Under the pieces are notes generated by a model. That model did not search any database. It was not told the origin of the DNA and saw only the letters and a program-made list of their open reading frames with translations. The translations under genes and the position numbers were made by a program. A stretch of 13,582 nt of DNA, taken from Lachnospiraceae bacterium. GTDB taxonomy: Bacteria > Bacillota > Clostridia > Lachnospirales > Lachnospiraceae. The stretch is taken from the NCBI GenBank assembly GCA_900763175.1, contig CAAFJI010000171.1:1-13582 (forward strand), in the 5' to 3' direction. Below are positions 7,256 to 13,582 of this stretch, piece by piece (position 1 is the first letter of the stretch; every line of letters begins with the position of its first letter).

Positions 7256-7412
7256 TACAGCGAATATTAAGTAACCGCTATATTGACTTGTCTGATTTTT
7301 CATATACTGCGTTGTTGTCAGTCGCCGTAGCCACCGCTACGCCTCCATCCTCCGCCTTGCATATGAAGAAATCATCCTGCGTCAATATAGCAGATACTTA
7401 ATTTTCGCTGTA
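7256..7412. mobile_element. MITE-like hairpin element, 157 bp, with 32-bp terminal inverted repeats (family B)
   Basis: Bases 7256-7287 are inverted at 7381-7412 with 29 of 32 matching; the outermost part is TACAGCGAA and the innermost GCTATATTGAC. The arms continue inward imperfectly (TGATTTTTCATAT against TGATTTCTTCATAT on the other strand). They end in a central CGTAGC-CACC-GCTACG hairpin at 7326-7341. Both ends are flanked by CTAG (7252-7255 and 7413-7416). That is either a 4-base target duplication or, as CTAG is palindromic, an extension of the arms. No protein is encoded. It is a non-autonomous element or structured repeat. Confidence 0.75.
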
Positions 7413-7441
7413 CTAGAGTGTGTTTGAAAAATGCTCTCTGC
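7413..7441 (+). repeat. Solo copy of the family A element end
   Basis: The stretch TAGAGTGTGTTTGAAAAATG followed by CTCTCTGC repeats the right end of the 1312-1461 element, read on the minus strand and including its flanking TAGG, with 26 of 28 bases matching. It abuts the family B element and runs into the terminator at 7449-7502. It is probably a remnant or a terminal fragment of the same repeat family. Confidence 0.5.
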
Positions 7442-7448
7442 GTTTATC

Positions 7449-7502
7449 ATGATAAAAAGTGCTTCCTGCCCGGTAATTCCGGATGGAAGCACTTTTTATC
7501 AT
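7449..7502. terminator. Bidirectional terminator between convergent genes
   Basis: A perfect 18-bp stem pairs 7449-7466 (ATGATAAAAAGTGCTTCC) with 7485-7502. A small CCGG-TAATT-CCGG hairpin lies in the 18-base loop. The stem carries ACTTTTTATC on its 3' side in both directions. It sits 8 bases past the stop of the NlpC/P60 gene and serves the convergent PduL transcript as well. The T-run is inside the stem rather than after it, so efficiency may be modest. Confidence 0.65.
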
Positions 7503-7510
7503 TCAAACCA

Positions 7511-9679
7511 TTAAAGCCCATTGTTACGGCCAAGCAGTTCCTGAAGAGCATTCGCTACCGTAATTCCGGTAACGTCAAACTCCTTTATCCTATTTTCCTG
7601 TGAATCAGCCAGAGTTCCTGTCTTAGCTGATGCCGCTTTTGCATTCGTCTCTGACGCATTTCCTACTTCCACTGCATCTGTATAAGTAATCTGACTGAAT
7701 ATGCTGATATGCTGTCCTGCTTCAAACATTGCCTGCAGGCCGTTGGCCGCATACAGGCTTCCTGGAGAAATCTCTCCGTTTCCGGAAGTATCTACAGTAA
7801 TGGTGTCCATATCTCCCACTGTGGAAAGATTTGCCTTTATCAGATCCTGCAGACTGTTGGAAACATCTACTCCTGTAATATAATCCGCTGTTGTAATTGC
7901 CTTTCCACTCTTTCTCATCTCTTCAATCTGCTGTGAATTCGGATAGAAGGATGGCTGGCGGATATAACGGAAGCTGGCGCTGTATGCCTCTCCCACTGTA
8001 ACGCCATTCTTGCTGGAAGAGCAATGTACCACGATCCAGTCTCCTGCATCTGTTTTTCCACAGATAATCCCGACATGGTTGGCGCTGCCTGCTTCAGGTC
8101 CTTTCTGGAATACCAGATCTCCAGGCTGTGCATCTGCCTCGCTGACCACATTGGCACGGCACCACTGATCGGAGGTTCCGCTTCCCACTGCTGCGATCAT
8201 GGACTGATCTCTATATCCATTGATCACTGCCCAGGTAACAAATCCACTGCAGTCCAGGCCATAGGCCCGCATCGTACCGGTGCTCTGGCTTCCCTCTGCC
8301 GTTACCTGCTCTACAGTTCCCCAGCTGGGGTCAACTCCGATAACGGTAGATTTGCCACCCCAGAAATAGCCAACCTTTCCTACAAGGGAATAAGCAGCTG
8401 CAATTACATTTACACGTTCCTCAGATACATCCTCACCCACACTCTGGCGTACAAAGCCCTTGGCTGCAGTGACAGTTGCACAGAGAAGCTGACAGTCTGT
8501 CTCCAAATATTTCTTAAGGATGGTTCTCTCTGATTTCGATATCCCGTTCTTCTTGATATAATAATTAATGTGGAGGTTTCCGTATGTAACCTTGTCCTGC
8601 TCTGTTTCATCACGGACAACCGGATTCATCTCTGCAAAAATTTCTGCCAGTTTTACCTTGCTGGAAGCATCTAGCGTGAAGGAGGTCTCTCCTTCAAGAC
8701 TCTTCTCATATACGTAAATTGCCAGAATGTCCTGCCAGTTCCGTACTAAAAGAGAATCTGCGGAGCTGGTCACTCCTCCCGTGGAATCCGAAGCATCTGT
8801 AAGCTGGTTCTGTTCCTTATACTCCTCCTCGATCTGCTCCATAATGTCGGCAAAATCATCGGAGAAGGTAAGCTGATAGTTCTCTGCAAGACTATTCAGA
8901 TAAAACTCCTTGCCTGCGTGGAGATTAGATGCATAATAAACCGGAGCTCCGTTGATAGCATCAATAGAGATTCCGTCTGTAAATCCATTTTCCTTGCTTT
9001 CCTTGGCTGCTCCACCCATAAGCTTGATGGTGGTTTCCATGTCCTTCAGAAGTTTATAGTTAGTCACAGCTGCTTTTTCCTGTGGGGTAAATTTGTTGTA
9101 AGCCTTTCGCAGCGCTTTGACTTTCTTTTTCTTCTTGGCATTGTATTTCATTTTGAAAACCTTATTGATCTCTTTAATAAGGTCATTTACCTTTTTCTGG
9201 CTCTCTGCTGATAATGCAGGAGTTGGTGTAACCGACACTTCTGGCGTGACAGTAGGAACAGGAGTGACAGACACATCTGGAGTAACTGATGGCTCTGGTG
9301 TCACGGTAGGTGTTGGTTCCTGGGTAGGCTCCGGTGTCACAGTCGGATCCGGTGTATCCGGTGCAGGCGTTGTGGTAGGTTCAGGGATCTGAGTGGGTTC
9401 TGCCGGTGTGCTGGTAGGTTCCACCGGAGCCTGAGTAGGTTCTGCCGGTACACTTGTAGGCTCTACAGATACTGTTGGTTCCTCCTGTTGTGTTGCATTT
9501 GCCTCCTGGCTTTCCTCTGCCTGCAAATTGATTTCTGTTCCTGACGCAGTGGCTTCCTCCGCTGCAAAAACTGCTGCGGATCCACTGACAGACAGTGCTG
9601 CGGCTACAGTAATGCATAAGCACTTCGTCAGATATCTATTCTTCATATTTAAAAGATGCTCCCTTCTGTGTATGAACAT
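7511..9679 (-). CDS. Large secreted NlpC/P60-family cell-wall hydrolase with Pro/Thr-rich linker
   Basis: The 722-residue product has a signal peptide (hydrophobic CLCITVAAALSVSGSAAVFA, ~20-39, with cleavage probably after AVFAA). A Pro/Thr/Glu/Val-rich linker follows (~68-155), then a Lys-rich helical segment with FTPQEKAAVTNYKLL (~195-211), like spacer domains in other Lachnospiraceae exoproteins. A middle region of unknown type precedes the NlpC/P60 domain (~423-560), with Cys477 in DCSGF, His535 in ANHVGI and His552 in VVHCSS as the likely catalytic set. This family cuts peptide bonds in peptidoglycan stems. The C-terminal ~150 residues contain two related short units (GVDVSNSLQDLI and GITVANALQELL). 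The start at 9679 is preferred because AAGGGGAG lies 7 bases upstream. An alternative ATG at 9646 gives a tidier signal peptide but has a site 12 bases away. It has its own promoter and a shared terminator. Confidence 0.87.
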   Translation of the reverse strand: MFIHRREHLLNMKNRYLTKCLCITVAAALSVSGSAAVFAAEEATASGTEINLQAEESQEANATQQEEPTVSVEPTSVPAEPTQAPVEPTSTPAEPTQIPEPTTTPAPDTPDPTVTPEPTQEPTPTVTPEPSVTPDVSVTPVPTVTPEVSVTPTPALSAESQKKVNDLIKEINKVFKMKYNAKKKKKVKALRKAYNKFTPQEKAAVTNYKLLKDMETTIKLMGGAAKESKENGFTDGISIDAINGAPVYYASNLHAGKEFYLNSLAENYQLTFSDDFADIMEQIEEEYKEQNQLTDASDSTGGVTSSADSLLVRNWQDILAIYVYEKSLEGETSFTLDASSKVKLAEIFAEMNPVVRDETEQDKVTYGNLHINYYIKKNGISKSERTILKKYLETDCQLLCATVTAAKGFVRQSVGEDVSEERVNVIAAAYSLVGKVGYFWGGKSTVIGVDPSWGTVEQVTAEGSQSTGTMRAYGLDCSGFVTWAVINGYRDQSMIAAVGSGTSDQWCRANVVSEADAQPGDLVFQKGPEAGSANHVGIICGKTDAGDWIVVHCSSSKNGVTVGEAYSASFRYIRQPSFYPNSQQIEEMRKSGKAITTADYITGVDVSNSLQDLIKANLSTVGDMDTITVDTSGNGEISPGSLYAANGLQAMFEAGQHISIFSQITYTDAVEVGNASETNAKAASAKTGTLADSQENRIKEFDVTGITVANALQELLGRNNGL
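9215..9478 (-). repeat. Pro/Thr/Glu/Val-rich repeat linker inside the NlpC/P60 gene
   Basis: About 88 codons encode degenerate units such as EPTSVPAEPTQAP, TVTPEPTQEP and SVTPDVSVTPVPTVTPEV. The repeats would form an extended wall-spanning linker that is likely O-modified or protease-resistant. On the opposite strand they create a false long open frame. Length variation between strains is expected. Confidence 0.7.
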
Positions 9680-9750
9680 CCCTTTACTCCCCTTTATAAA
9701 GGTATGTATTTTACCTCAAAGACAGTTCGTCTTAAACATTAACACGCATT

Positions 9751-9779
9751 ATTGTAGCATAATCGGTGTTCTAAATCAA
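9751..9779 (-). promoter_or_regulatory. Sigma-A promoter of the NlpC/P60 gene
   Basis: On the minus strand TTGATT (9779-9774) and TACAAT (9756-9751) are 17 bases apart, and TGC directly before the -10 makes it an extended -10. Transcription would start near 9744, giving a leader of about 65 bases. Confidence 0.7.
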
Positions 9780-9863
9780 CCTTCCCGTCCATATCTGGAT
9801 TTTTTTTACAAACTTTTCATTTTTTATCACAAGATAAAATCCCGGATCTACATCCTCTGACGG

Positions 9864-9897
9864 CAGAAAAACAGCCGGAGAAGATTTCTTCCCCGGC
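9864..9897 (-). terminator. Rho-independent terminator of the phospholipase C family gene
   Basis: On the minus strand GCCGGGGAAGA (9897-9887) pairs with TCTTCTCCGGC (9884-9874), 11 bp with one G/U. The hairpin is followed by TGTTTTTCTG. It lies about 20 bases after the stop at 9917. Confidence 0.8.
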
Positions 9898-9916
9898 GTC
9901 TGTGGTTTTTGTTTTT

Positions 9917-10510
9917 CTATGCAGCAAATACCAGCTGCAAGTCTCCGTTCATCCGCACAGCTGCAAGCTGGAGGATTCCGTGGATGACCTGGAAACATAT
10001 GGAAAGAATATACTGTATATCTTCTGCGATGTTTCTCTCTTTCATAAGGTATCTCTCATGGGCACCCCGAATGTACACCACAAGCTCCTGAAAACTCCCA
10101 AAGCTTACAGGCGTAATCTTCAGGCTGTTTACGGCCCCACTCTCTATGTAGCGTTTTAAATGATTTTTCAGATGCTTCTCATATTTATTGTGCTCATATA
10201 GAGTTCCTGTAAAATTCCTGTTATGTGGAAAAGTAAAATAATCCGCCATATAATGCATGACTTCGCCAAAACGGCGCCAGTAAATCCGTTCCTTTCCCTC
10301 CCTGGGTCCGTTCTCAACAAGTGCTTTCATTTTCATCTGGATCTCGTCAAAGGTTCCAAAGTACTCATGTTTTTTTGTGAGAAAAGATGGTTTAATATCT
10401 GGAAGAATGCTTCCAAGGCAAAAAGCTTTTCTGTGGGACTGCAGACTCTCCTCTACTGACATCTGATCTGCCAGATATCTTGCAACTAATATATGGGATT
10501 TTTTACGCAA
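9917..10510 (-). CDS. Zinc-dependent phospholipase C family protein, cytosolic form, TTG start
   Basis: This 197-residue protein matches the zinc-dependent phospholipase C / S1-P1 nuclease-like fold (Zn_dep_PLPC). Candidate zinc ligands are His6 in SHILVA, Asp38 in ILPDIKP, His48 in KKHEYF, His86 and Asp90 in VMHYMADY, His96 in FPHNR, and His107/Glu111 in YEHNKYE. There is no signal peptide, unlike secreted clostridial toxins of this fold, so it probably acts inside the cell; its substrate is unknown. The start codon is TTG. GGAGG lies 6 bases upstream, the next in-frame Met is at residue 17, and the first conserved His is at residue 6, so the TTG start is well supported. The gene is monocistronic with its own terminator. 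An inverted repeat lies just upstream of the ribosome site. Confidence 0.82.
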   Translation of the reverse strand: MRKKSHILVARYLADQMSVEESLQSHRKAFCLGSILPDIKPSFLTKKHEYFGTFDEIQMKMKALVENGPREGKERIYWRRFGEVMHYMADYFTFPHNRNFTGTLYEHNKYEKHLKNHLKRYIESGAVNSLKITPVSFGSFQELVVYIRGAHERYLMKERNIAEDIQYILSICFQVIHGILQLAAVRMNGDLQLVFAA

Positions 10511-10530
10511 TTATTTCCTCCACTTTCCTG

Positions 10531-10557
10531 TTCTTATTTTTTGTTTCAAAATAAGAA
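10531..10557. promoter_or_regulatory. Inverted repeat in the leader of the phospholipase C family gene
   Basis: TTCTTATTTT (10531-10540) and AAAATAAGAA (10548-10557) form a perfect 10-bp stem with a 7-base loop, about 12 bases upstream of the GGAGG. It could be an operator or an RNA hairpin that affects translation of the TTG-start gene. The function is inferred from position only. Confidence 0.4.
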
Positions 10558-10720
10558 ACAAATCACTTGTAAAAGCTTTGTATCGCTTTTTTCTTCATCA
10601 TTGTACAGATAAGGTCTCTCAACCTCACATAGTTTAATATAGCAGAAAGTCTTTTAAATAGCAAAATTAACATTGCATAATATTTTGTGAAACATTTCTG
10701 TAAATCTATACATATCGCAC
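10558..10720. other. AT-rich intergenic stretch, no gene
   Basis: This stretch has no credible coding frame. On the minus strand a TACAAT hexamer (10605-10600) could be the -10 of the phospholipase C family gene, but the matching -35 (GTGAGG at 17 bases) is poor. Nothing else was recognised. Confidence 0.35.
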
Positions 10721-10728
10721 AATAAAGT

Positions 10729-10873
10729 GTTACTGTTCACTCCGTTCTCAGCAACACGCTTCGCGATGCACAGAATTTATGCTAATCGCATAAATTCACA
10801 CAGTACGTCTCGGGTTTTCTGTGACCTTCGCTCACAAAAAACACCTTGCGGAATATTACCAGTGAATAGTAAC
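10729..10873. mobile_element. MITE-like element, 145 bp, with terminal inverted repeats and 8-bp target duplication (family C)
   Basis: The ends read GTTACTGTTCACTC inward from the left and GTTACTATTCACTG inward from the right (12 of 14 matching). The direct repeat AATAAAGT flanks it exactly on both sides (10721-10728 and 10874-10881), a clear target-site duplication. Inside are a perfect 10-bp hairpin (GAATTTATGC at 10773-10782 with GCATAAATTC at 10788-10797) and a smaller TGTGA/TCACA hairpin (10820-10836). No protein is encoded, so transposition would need an enzyme in trans. It sits between the divergent phospholipase C family and deacetylase genes, 39 bases before the deacetylase -35. Confidence 0.8.
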
Positions 10874-10912
10874 AATAAAGTCCATAGTTTTTCTACCTAT
10901 ACAAACATTCTC

Positions 10913-10941
10913 TTGTATTTTCCTGTCGCTTATTGTATGAT
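10913..10941 (+). promoter_or_regulatory. Sigma-A promoter of the polysaccharide deacetylase gene
   Basis: TTGTAT (10913-10918) and TATGAT (10936-10941) are exactly 17 bases apart. The start would be near 10948, giving a short ~35-base leader before the AAAGGAGG (10969-10976) and the ATG at 10983. Confidence 0.7.
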
Positions 10942-10982
10942 GAAAAAGTATGAGAATGTTTAATACATAAAGGAGGAATTTT

Positions 10983-12359
10983 ATGCCAAGCCATAAAATG
11001 CGCTCGAACAAAGGACTGACGGCAGCTGCCATTGTCTTATGTCTGGTCTGCGGACTTTCCTTCACACAGTCCTCTGCTGTTCCTTCTCCTATAGAGGACT
11101 CTCAGATACCAGATATATTTGTTGCCGAAAATGCAGATGATTCTGCAATTCATTCCGATGGTATGGCTGCTGATAATATTGAAGCCCAGGCGACTGATCA
11201 GGAATCAGCCCCATCTTCAGACGTTTCTGATGCCGAAGAAGACATACAGCCTGATAATCCCCCATCCGCCACACCAGAGACTGTATCAGAGGATTCAACA
11301 GCGGATGTTTCATCTGAAGCAGCTGCCGGTGTATGGACTCCGGTTGGCAGCAGCTGGTATTTCATGGTAGATGGTGTCGGTTACACCGGATGGCTTACAG
11401 ATACAGACCATAAACGCTATTACTTTAATGAAAAGGGCGTTATGCAGACTGGATGGCTGGAGCTTGATGGAAAGAACTACTATCTGGACGCAGACGGAGT
11501 GCTCCAGACTGGAGACGTGACCATCGGTGGACAGCTTTACCATTTCGGAGCAGACGGAGCACAGACAGGTGAACCGGAAGAAGTGGATAAGAATGCAGAG
11601 AAAGAGCTTCTTTTTTATATGAGTACTGATGCATCAGACTGCAATATTTCATCAAAAGCAATTACTACGCCAGCACTTGCTGCGAGCTCCGATGGAGCAG
11701 ATTCAGAGGCAGCCGTCACTCCTGAGCCTACCGCTGTACCGGAGCCTACCGCTACACCAGAGCCCAAGGGTATGGTTGCCCTTACTTTTGACGATGGCCC
11801 CAGTGATTTCACGGACAGACTGTTAGACTGCCTGGAGGCTAATAATGCCAAAGCTACTTTTTTTCTTGTAGGAAATGAAATCGAAAGTTTTCCGGAACCG
11901 GTGTCACGAATGGAGGCACTCGGCTGTGAGATAGGCAATCATTCTTATGACCATGCTGATCTTACTACCCTTTCGGCAGAGGACGCCAGCAGTCAGCTTT
12001 CCCGTACTGATCAGGATGTTGAAGCCATTGTAGGACATGGAGCTACACTTGTACGGCCGCCTTACGGGGCTTACAATGACACCGTAGCTTTCATTGCAGC
12101 CAGACCGCTGATTCTGTGGTCTATCGATACCCTTGACTGGGAAACACAGAATGTGGACTCTACCGTACAGAACGTAATGGACAACGTGCAGGACGGTTCT
12201 ATCATCCTGATGCACGATATTTTCAAGGAGTCAGTAGATGCTGCCGAAGTATTCATTCCCCAGCTTATTTCAGAGGGCTATGAGCTGGTTACCATCAGTG
12301 AGTTAGCTGCCAGCAAGGGAGTGGAATTAGAAAATGGAACTTCCTATGGTTCTTTTTAA
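10983..12359 (+). CDS. Secreted polysaccharide deacetylase (NodB domain) with cell-wall-binding repeats
   Basis: The 458-residue product has a signal peptide (~11-32, LTAAAIVLCLVCGLSF). An acidic Ser/Asp/Glu-rich low-complexity stretch follows (~35-115), then choline/glucan-binding-type repeats (~117-198; for example GWLELDGKNYYLDADGVLQT), which attach proteins to the cell surface. A PEPTA-type linker (~246-262) leads to a NodB catalytic domain (~263-445). The carbohydrate-esterase family 4 motifs are all present: TFDDGP (Asp270, Asp271), HSYDH (His320, His324), RPPYG (358-362), DTLDW (382-386) and LMHD (His411). Such enzymes remove acetyl groups from peptidoglycan or other polymers, often giving lysozyme resistance; the exact substrate is not readable. 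The gene is monocistronic, with a strong promoter and AAAGGAGG 6 bases before the ATG. It ends at a bidirectional terminator. Confidence 0.92.
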   Translation: MPSHKMRSNKGLTAAAIVLCLVCGLSFTQSSAVPSPIEDSQIPDIFVAENADDSAIHSDGMAADNIEAQATDQESAPSSDVSDAEEDIQPDNPPSATPETVSEDSTADVSSEAAAGVWTPVGSSWYFMVDGVGYTGWLTDTDHKRYYFNEKGVMQTGWLELDGKNYYLDADGVLQTGDVTIGGQLYHFGADGAQTGEPEEVDKNAEKELLFYMSTDASDCNISSKAITTPALAASSDGADSEAAVTPEPTAVPEPTATPEPKGMVALTFDDGPSDFTDRLLDCLEANNAKATFFLVGNEIESFPEPVSRMEALGCEIGNHSYDHADLTTLSAEDASSQLSRTDQDVEAIVGHGATLVRPPYGAYNDTVAFIAARPLILWSIDTLDWETQNVDSTVQNVMDNVQDGSIILMHDIFKESVDAAEVFIPQLISEGYELVTISELAASKGVELENGTSYGSF

Positions 12360-12397
12360 TAAAAAGAACTGCCTATATCATGGCAGTTCTTTTTATT
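12358..12397. terminator. Bidirectional terminator between convergent genes
   Basis: A perfect 16-bp stem (AATAAAAAGAACTGCC at 12358-12373 with 12382-12397) surrounds an 8-base loop. A-rich and T-rich ends give a U-tract in both directions. It overlaps the deacetylase stop codon and lies 5 bases from the stop of the convergent SH3b gene. Confidence 0.9.
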
Positions 12398-12401
12398 TTC
12401 A

Positions 12402-13328
12402 TCATTCAGTTTTCTCTTCCAGAAGGCTACTATGAACATATGCTGTCCGACCTTCGTAATCAATCTGGATCCAGTCACCGCTTTCGCCTTTTTTCTCAAT
12501 CTCAGTTCCGGCAGATAATCCTCCGATCACCTCTCCATCACTGCTGGCTTCAGCACGAACATTACAATCCTCTGTAACTACCAGAGTTGCCCCGTCTGCT
12601 GTCTCTGTGGAGCCGGTAGCATCTTCGCCAAGTCCATCAAGAAATGCTGCAAGTGCAGAATCAGAAGCCTGTGCTTCCTCATACTGTGCTTTCACTTTTG
12701 CTTTCAGCTCCTTGACATCGTCATCCTGGCGCAGACTGACTTCATACTTCGTAATCTCATCGCTGTCATCGTAGGCAGCACCGTCAATCTTCCAGTTACC
12801 GTCTGCATCTTTCATCACATAGAACTCTGCAAGCGCAGGTACCTTTGTATCAATCCCCTGACAGATGTAGTAAAAACAGGAATATACTACATAGGAATCG
12901 TCATCAAGCCCCTTTTTCGTATAGACATCACCCGCTTCATACCCTTCAATATACCTGGCATTGGTAATCTTCGCCTCATCCGTTGGTGCAAGATTATCTA
13001 CCAGGGTTTTCAGCGTTGCAATATCTTTATCCCCTAAGGCCTTGTAATAGCCTTGAATCAATGAAGTAATCTCTTCATCAGCCTTTTCCATGGGATTGGC
13101 GTCTTTCTTCCCGTCAGTCTCCCCATCATTTGCCGGAGAAGAAGGAACATTTCCCTGGTCGTTGTCTGCCGTTGTCTGTTCCTTGCTCGTACTATTATCA
13201 GAACCGCCCTTCCCGTTTCCCATAAATGCACGGATACCAAAAAACAGGACAACCACGATTACCAGAATCACTCCGCCAAGCATAAAATAGCGAAGGTTAT
13301 CCGATAACCATTCTCTGAAATTATCCAA
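12402..13328 (-). CDS. Membrane-anchored protein with NTF2-like and bacterial SH3 (SH3b) domains, TTG start
   Basis: This is a 308-residue protein if translation starts at the TTG at 13328. One membrane span (~13-36, FMLGGVILVIVVVLFFGI) anchors it with a short cytosolic N-terminus. A Ser/Asn/Asp-rich linker (~37-80) leads to an NTF2-like region (~84-185, with IQGYYKALGDKDIATLK and FYVMKDADGNWKIDG). An acidic helix follows, then an SH3b domain (~246-304: CNVRAEASSDGEVIG, DWIQIDYEGRTAYVHS), which usually binds cell-wall peptides. The TTG start is chosen because AAGGAGG lies 8 bases upstream. The longer frame from a GTG at 13409 would run into the tRNA-Arg gene and lacks a ribosome site. The gene lies 52 bases after the tRNA with no terminator or promoter I can see between them, so it is probably read from the tRNA promoter. 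Confidence 0.82.
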   Translation of the reverse strand: MDNFREWLSDNLRYFMLGGVILVIVVVLFFGIRAFMGNGKGGSDNSTSKEQTTADNDQGNVPSSPANDGETDGKKDANPMEKADEEITSLIQGYYKALGDKDIATLKTLVDNLAPTDEAKITNARYIEGYEAGDVYTKKGLDDDSYVVYSCFYYICQGIDTKVPALAEFYVMKDADGNWKIDGAAYDDSDEITKYEVSLRQDDDVKELKAKVKAQYEEAQASDSALAAFLDGLGEDATGSTETADGATLVVTEDCNVRAEASSDGEVIGGLSAGTEIEKKGESGDWIQIDYEGRTAYVHSSLLEEKTE

Positions 13329-13356
13329 GTTCTTGTCCTCCTTAATACAACGCACC

Positions 13357-13374
13357 GGAACGCCCGATCGTTCC
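13357..13374 (-). promoter_or_regulatory. Small hairpin between tRNA-Arg and the SH3b gene
   Basis: GGAACG (13357-13362) and CGTTCC (13369-13374) form a 6-bp stem with a 6-base loop. There is no T-run, so it is not a terminator. In a joint transcript it could help define the tRNA 3' processing site or protect the mRNA 5' end. Confidence 0.3.
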
Positions 13375-13380
13375 AGGCAA

Positions 13381-13452
13381 TACACCTGAAGGGAATCGAA
13401 CCCCCGCACATGGTACCGGAAACCACTGCTCTATCCACTGAGCTACAGGTGC
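13381..13452 (-). tRNA. tRNA-Arg, anticodon CCG
   Basis: The reverse strand folds into a full cloverleaf of 72 bases. The acceptor GCACCTG pairs with CAGGTGT (first pair G/U). The D arm is GCTC/GAGC, and the anticodon stem GTGGT/ACCAT has loop TTCCGGT, giving anticodon CCG (codon CGG, arginine). The T arm GGGGG/CCCTT (two G/U) has the loop TTCGATT. The discriminator base is A. CCA is not encoded (the genome continues TTG), so it must be added after transcription. Confidence 0.93.
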
Positions 13453-13505
13453 ATTTAAAGATCACTCGTTGAATTATCAATGTGCAAATGCTTCAACTTT
13501 AAAAA

Positions 13506-13534
13506 AGTATAGCACACTATTTGCCGGATGTAAA
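13506..13534 (-). promoter_or_regulatory. Strong sigma-A promoter of tRNA-Arg (and probably the SH3b gene)
   Basis: On the minus strand TTTACA (13534-13529) and TATACT (13511-13506) are 17 bases apart, with an extended -10 TGC before the -10. Transcription would start near 13499, about 47 bases before the tRNA. The leader can fold through GTTGAA/TTCAAC (13492-13497 with 13468-13473) inside TTTAAAG/CTTTAAA. Confidence 0.8.
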
Positions 13535-13582
13535 GTTTTTTCTTTTGATGGAATATTTATGGGCAATTCTGACAATTCATCC

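Noticed and set aside
9117..9392. Plus-strand frame with Gly-Val-Thr repeats
   Set aside because: It is the opposite-strand shadow of the Pro/Thr-rich linker of the NlpC/P60 gene.
13329..13409. N-terminal extension of the SH3b protein to a GTG at 13409
   Set aside because: The added 27 codons overlap the tRNA-Arg gene and lack a ribosome site, whereas the TTG at 13328 has AAGGAGG 8 bases upstream.

Overview
The window looks like chromosomal DNA from a Gram-positive, low-to-moderate GC anaerobe of the Lachnospiraceae (Clostridia; a Blautia- or Dorea-like gut bacterium is my best guess). The reasons are AAGGAGG ribosome-binding sites, TTG starts, choline/glucan-binding-type cell-wall repeats, BspA-type leucine-rich repeats, several small palindromic repeat elements, and the codon and protein style. 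This is a judgement from sequence feel, not from a database match.

Layout, left to right. Positions 1-114 hold structured, non-coding DNA: nested hairpins, a weak terminator and a 23-bp-arm inverted repeat. A bidirectional terminator follows at about 125-170. On the minus strand, read from right to left, a tight four-gene operon runs from 6487 to 1466. It encodes a cytosolic leucine-rich-repeat protein, a degenerate-metallopeptidase/VWA protein, a MoxR-like AAA+ ATPase and a membrane-anchored transglutaminase-like protein. The genes overlap by 4 and 11 bases and then sit 9 bases apart. Downstream of it, past a 150-bp repeat element, lies a seven-span DUF4203-type membrane protein with a long charged tail (1279-218).

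Diverging from the operon is a stand-alone PduL-type phosphotransacylase (6617-7255). A hairpin element flanked by CTAG starts directly after its stop codon. Convergent to it is a large secreted NlpC/P60 protein with a Pro/Thr-rich linker (9679-7511), with its own strong promoter. Next comes a cytosolic zinc-dependent phospholipase C family protein with a TTG start (10510-9917).

The 472-base gap at 10511-10982 contains a 145-bp MITE-like element with terminal inverted repeats and a perfect 8-bp target duplication, then a good sigma-A promoter. This promoter drives a secreted polysaccharide deacetylase with cell-wall-binding repeats (10983-12359). A perfect 16-bp bidirectional terminator separates it from a convergent membrane-anchored NTF2-like/SH3b protein (13328-12402, TTG start). 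That gene lies 52 bases downstream of a tRNA-Arg(CCG), and the two appear to share one strong promoter at the right edge.

Taken together, much of the window concerns the cell envelope (NlpC/P60 hydrolase, NodB deacetylase, SH3b protein, exported transglutaminase-like protein, multi-span membrane protein). The most system-like item is the LRR/VWA/MoxR/transglutaminase operon. It has the AAA+ ATPase plus VWA-adaptor core of the MoxR chaperone systems, with an unusual LRR first gene and a metallopeptidase-like module that has lost the catalytic glutamate. The window also carries at least three different small palindromic repeat elements.
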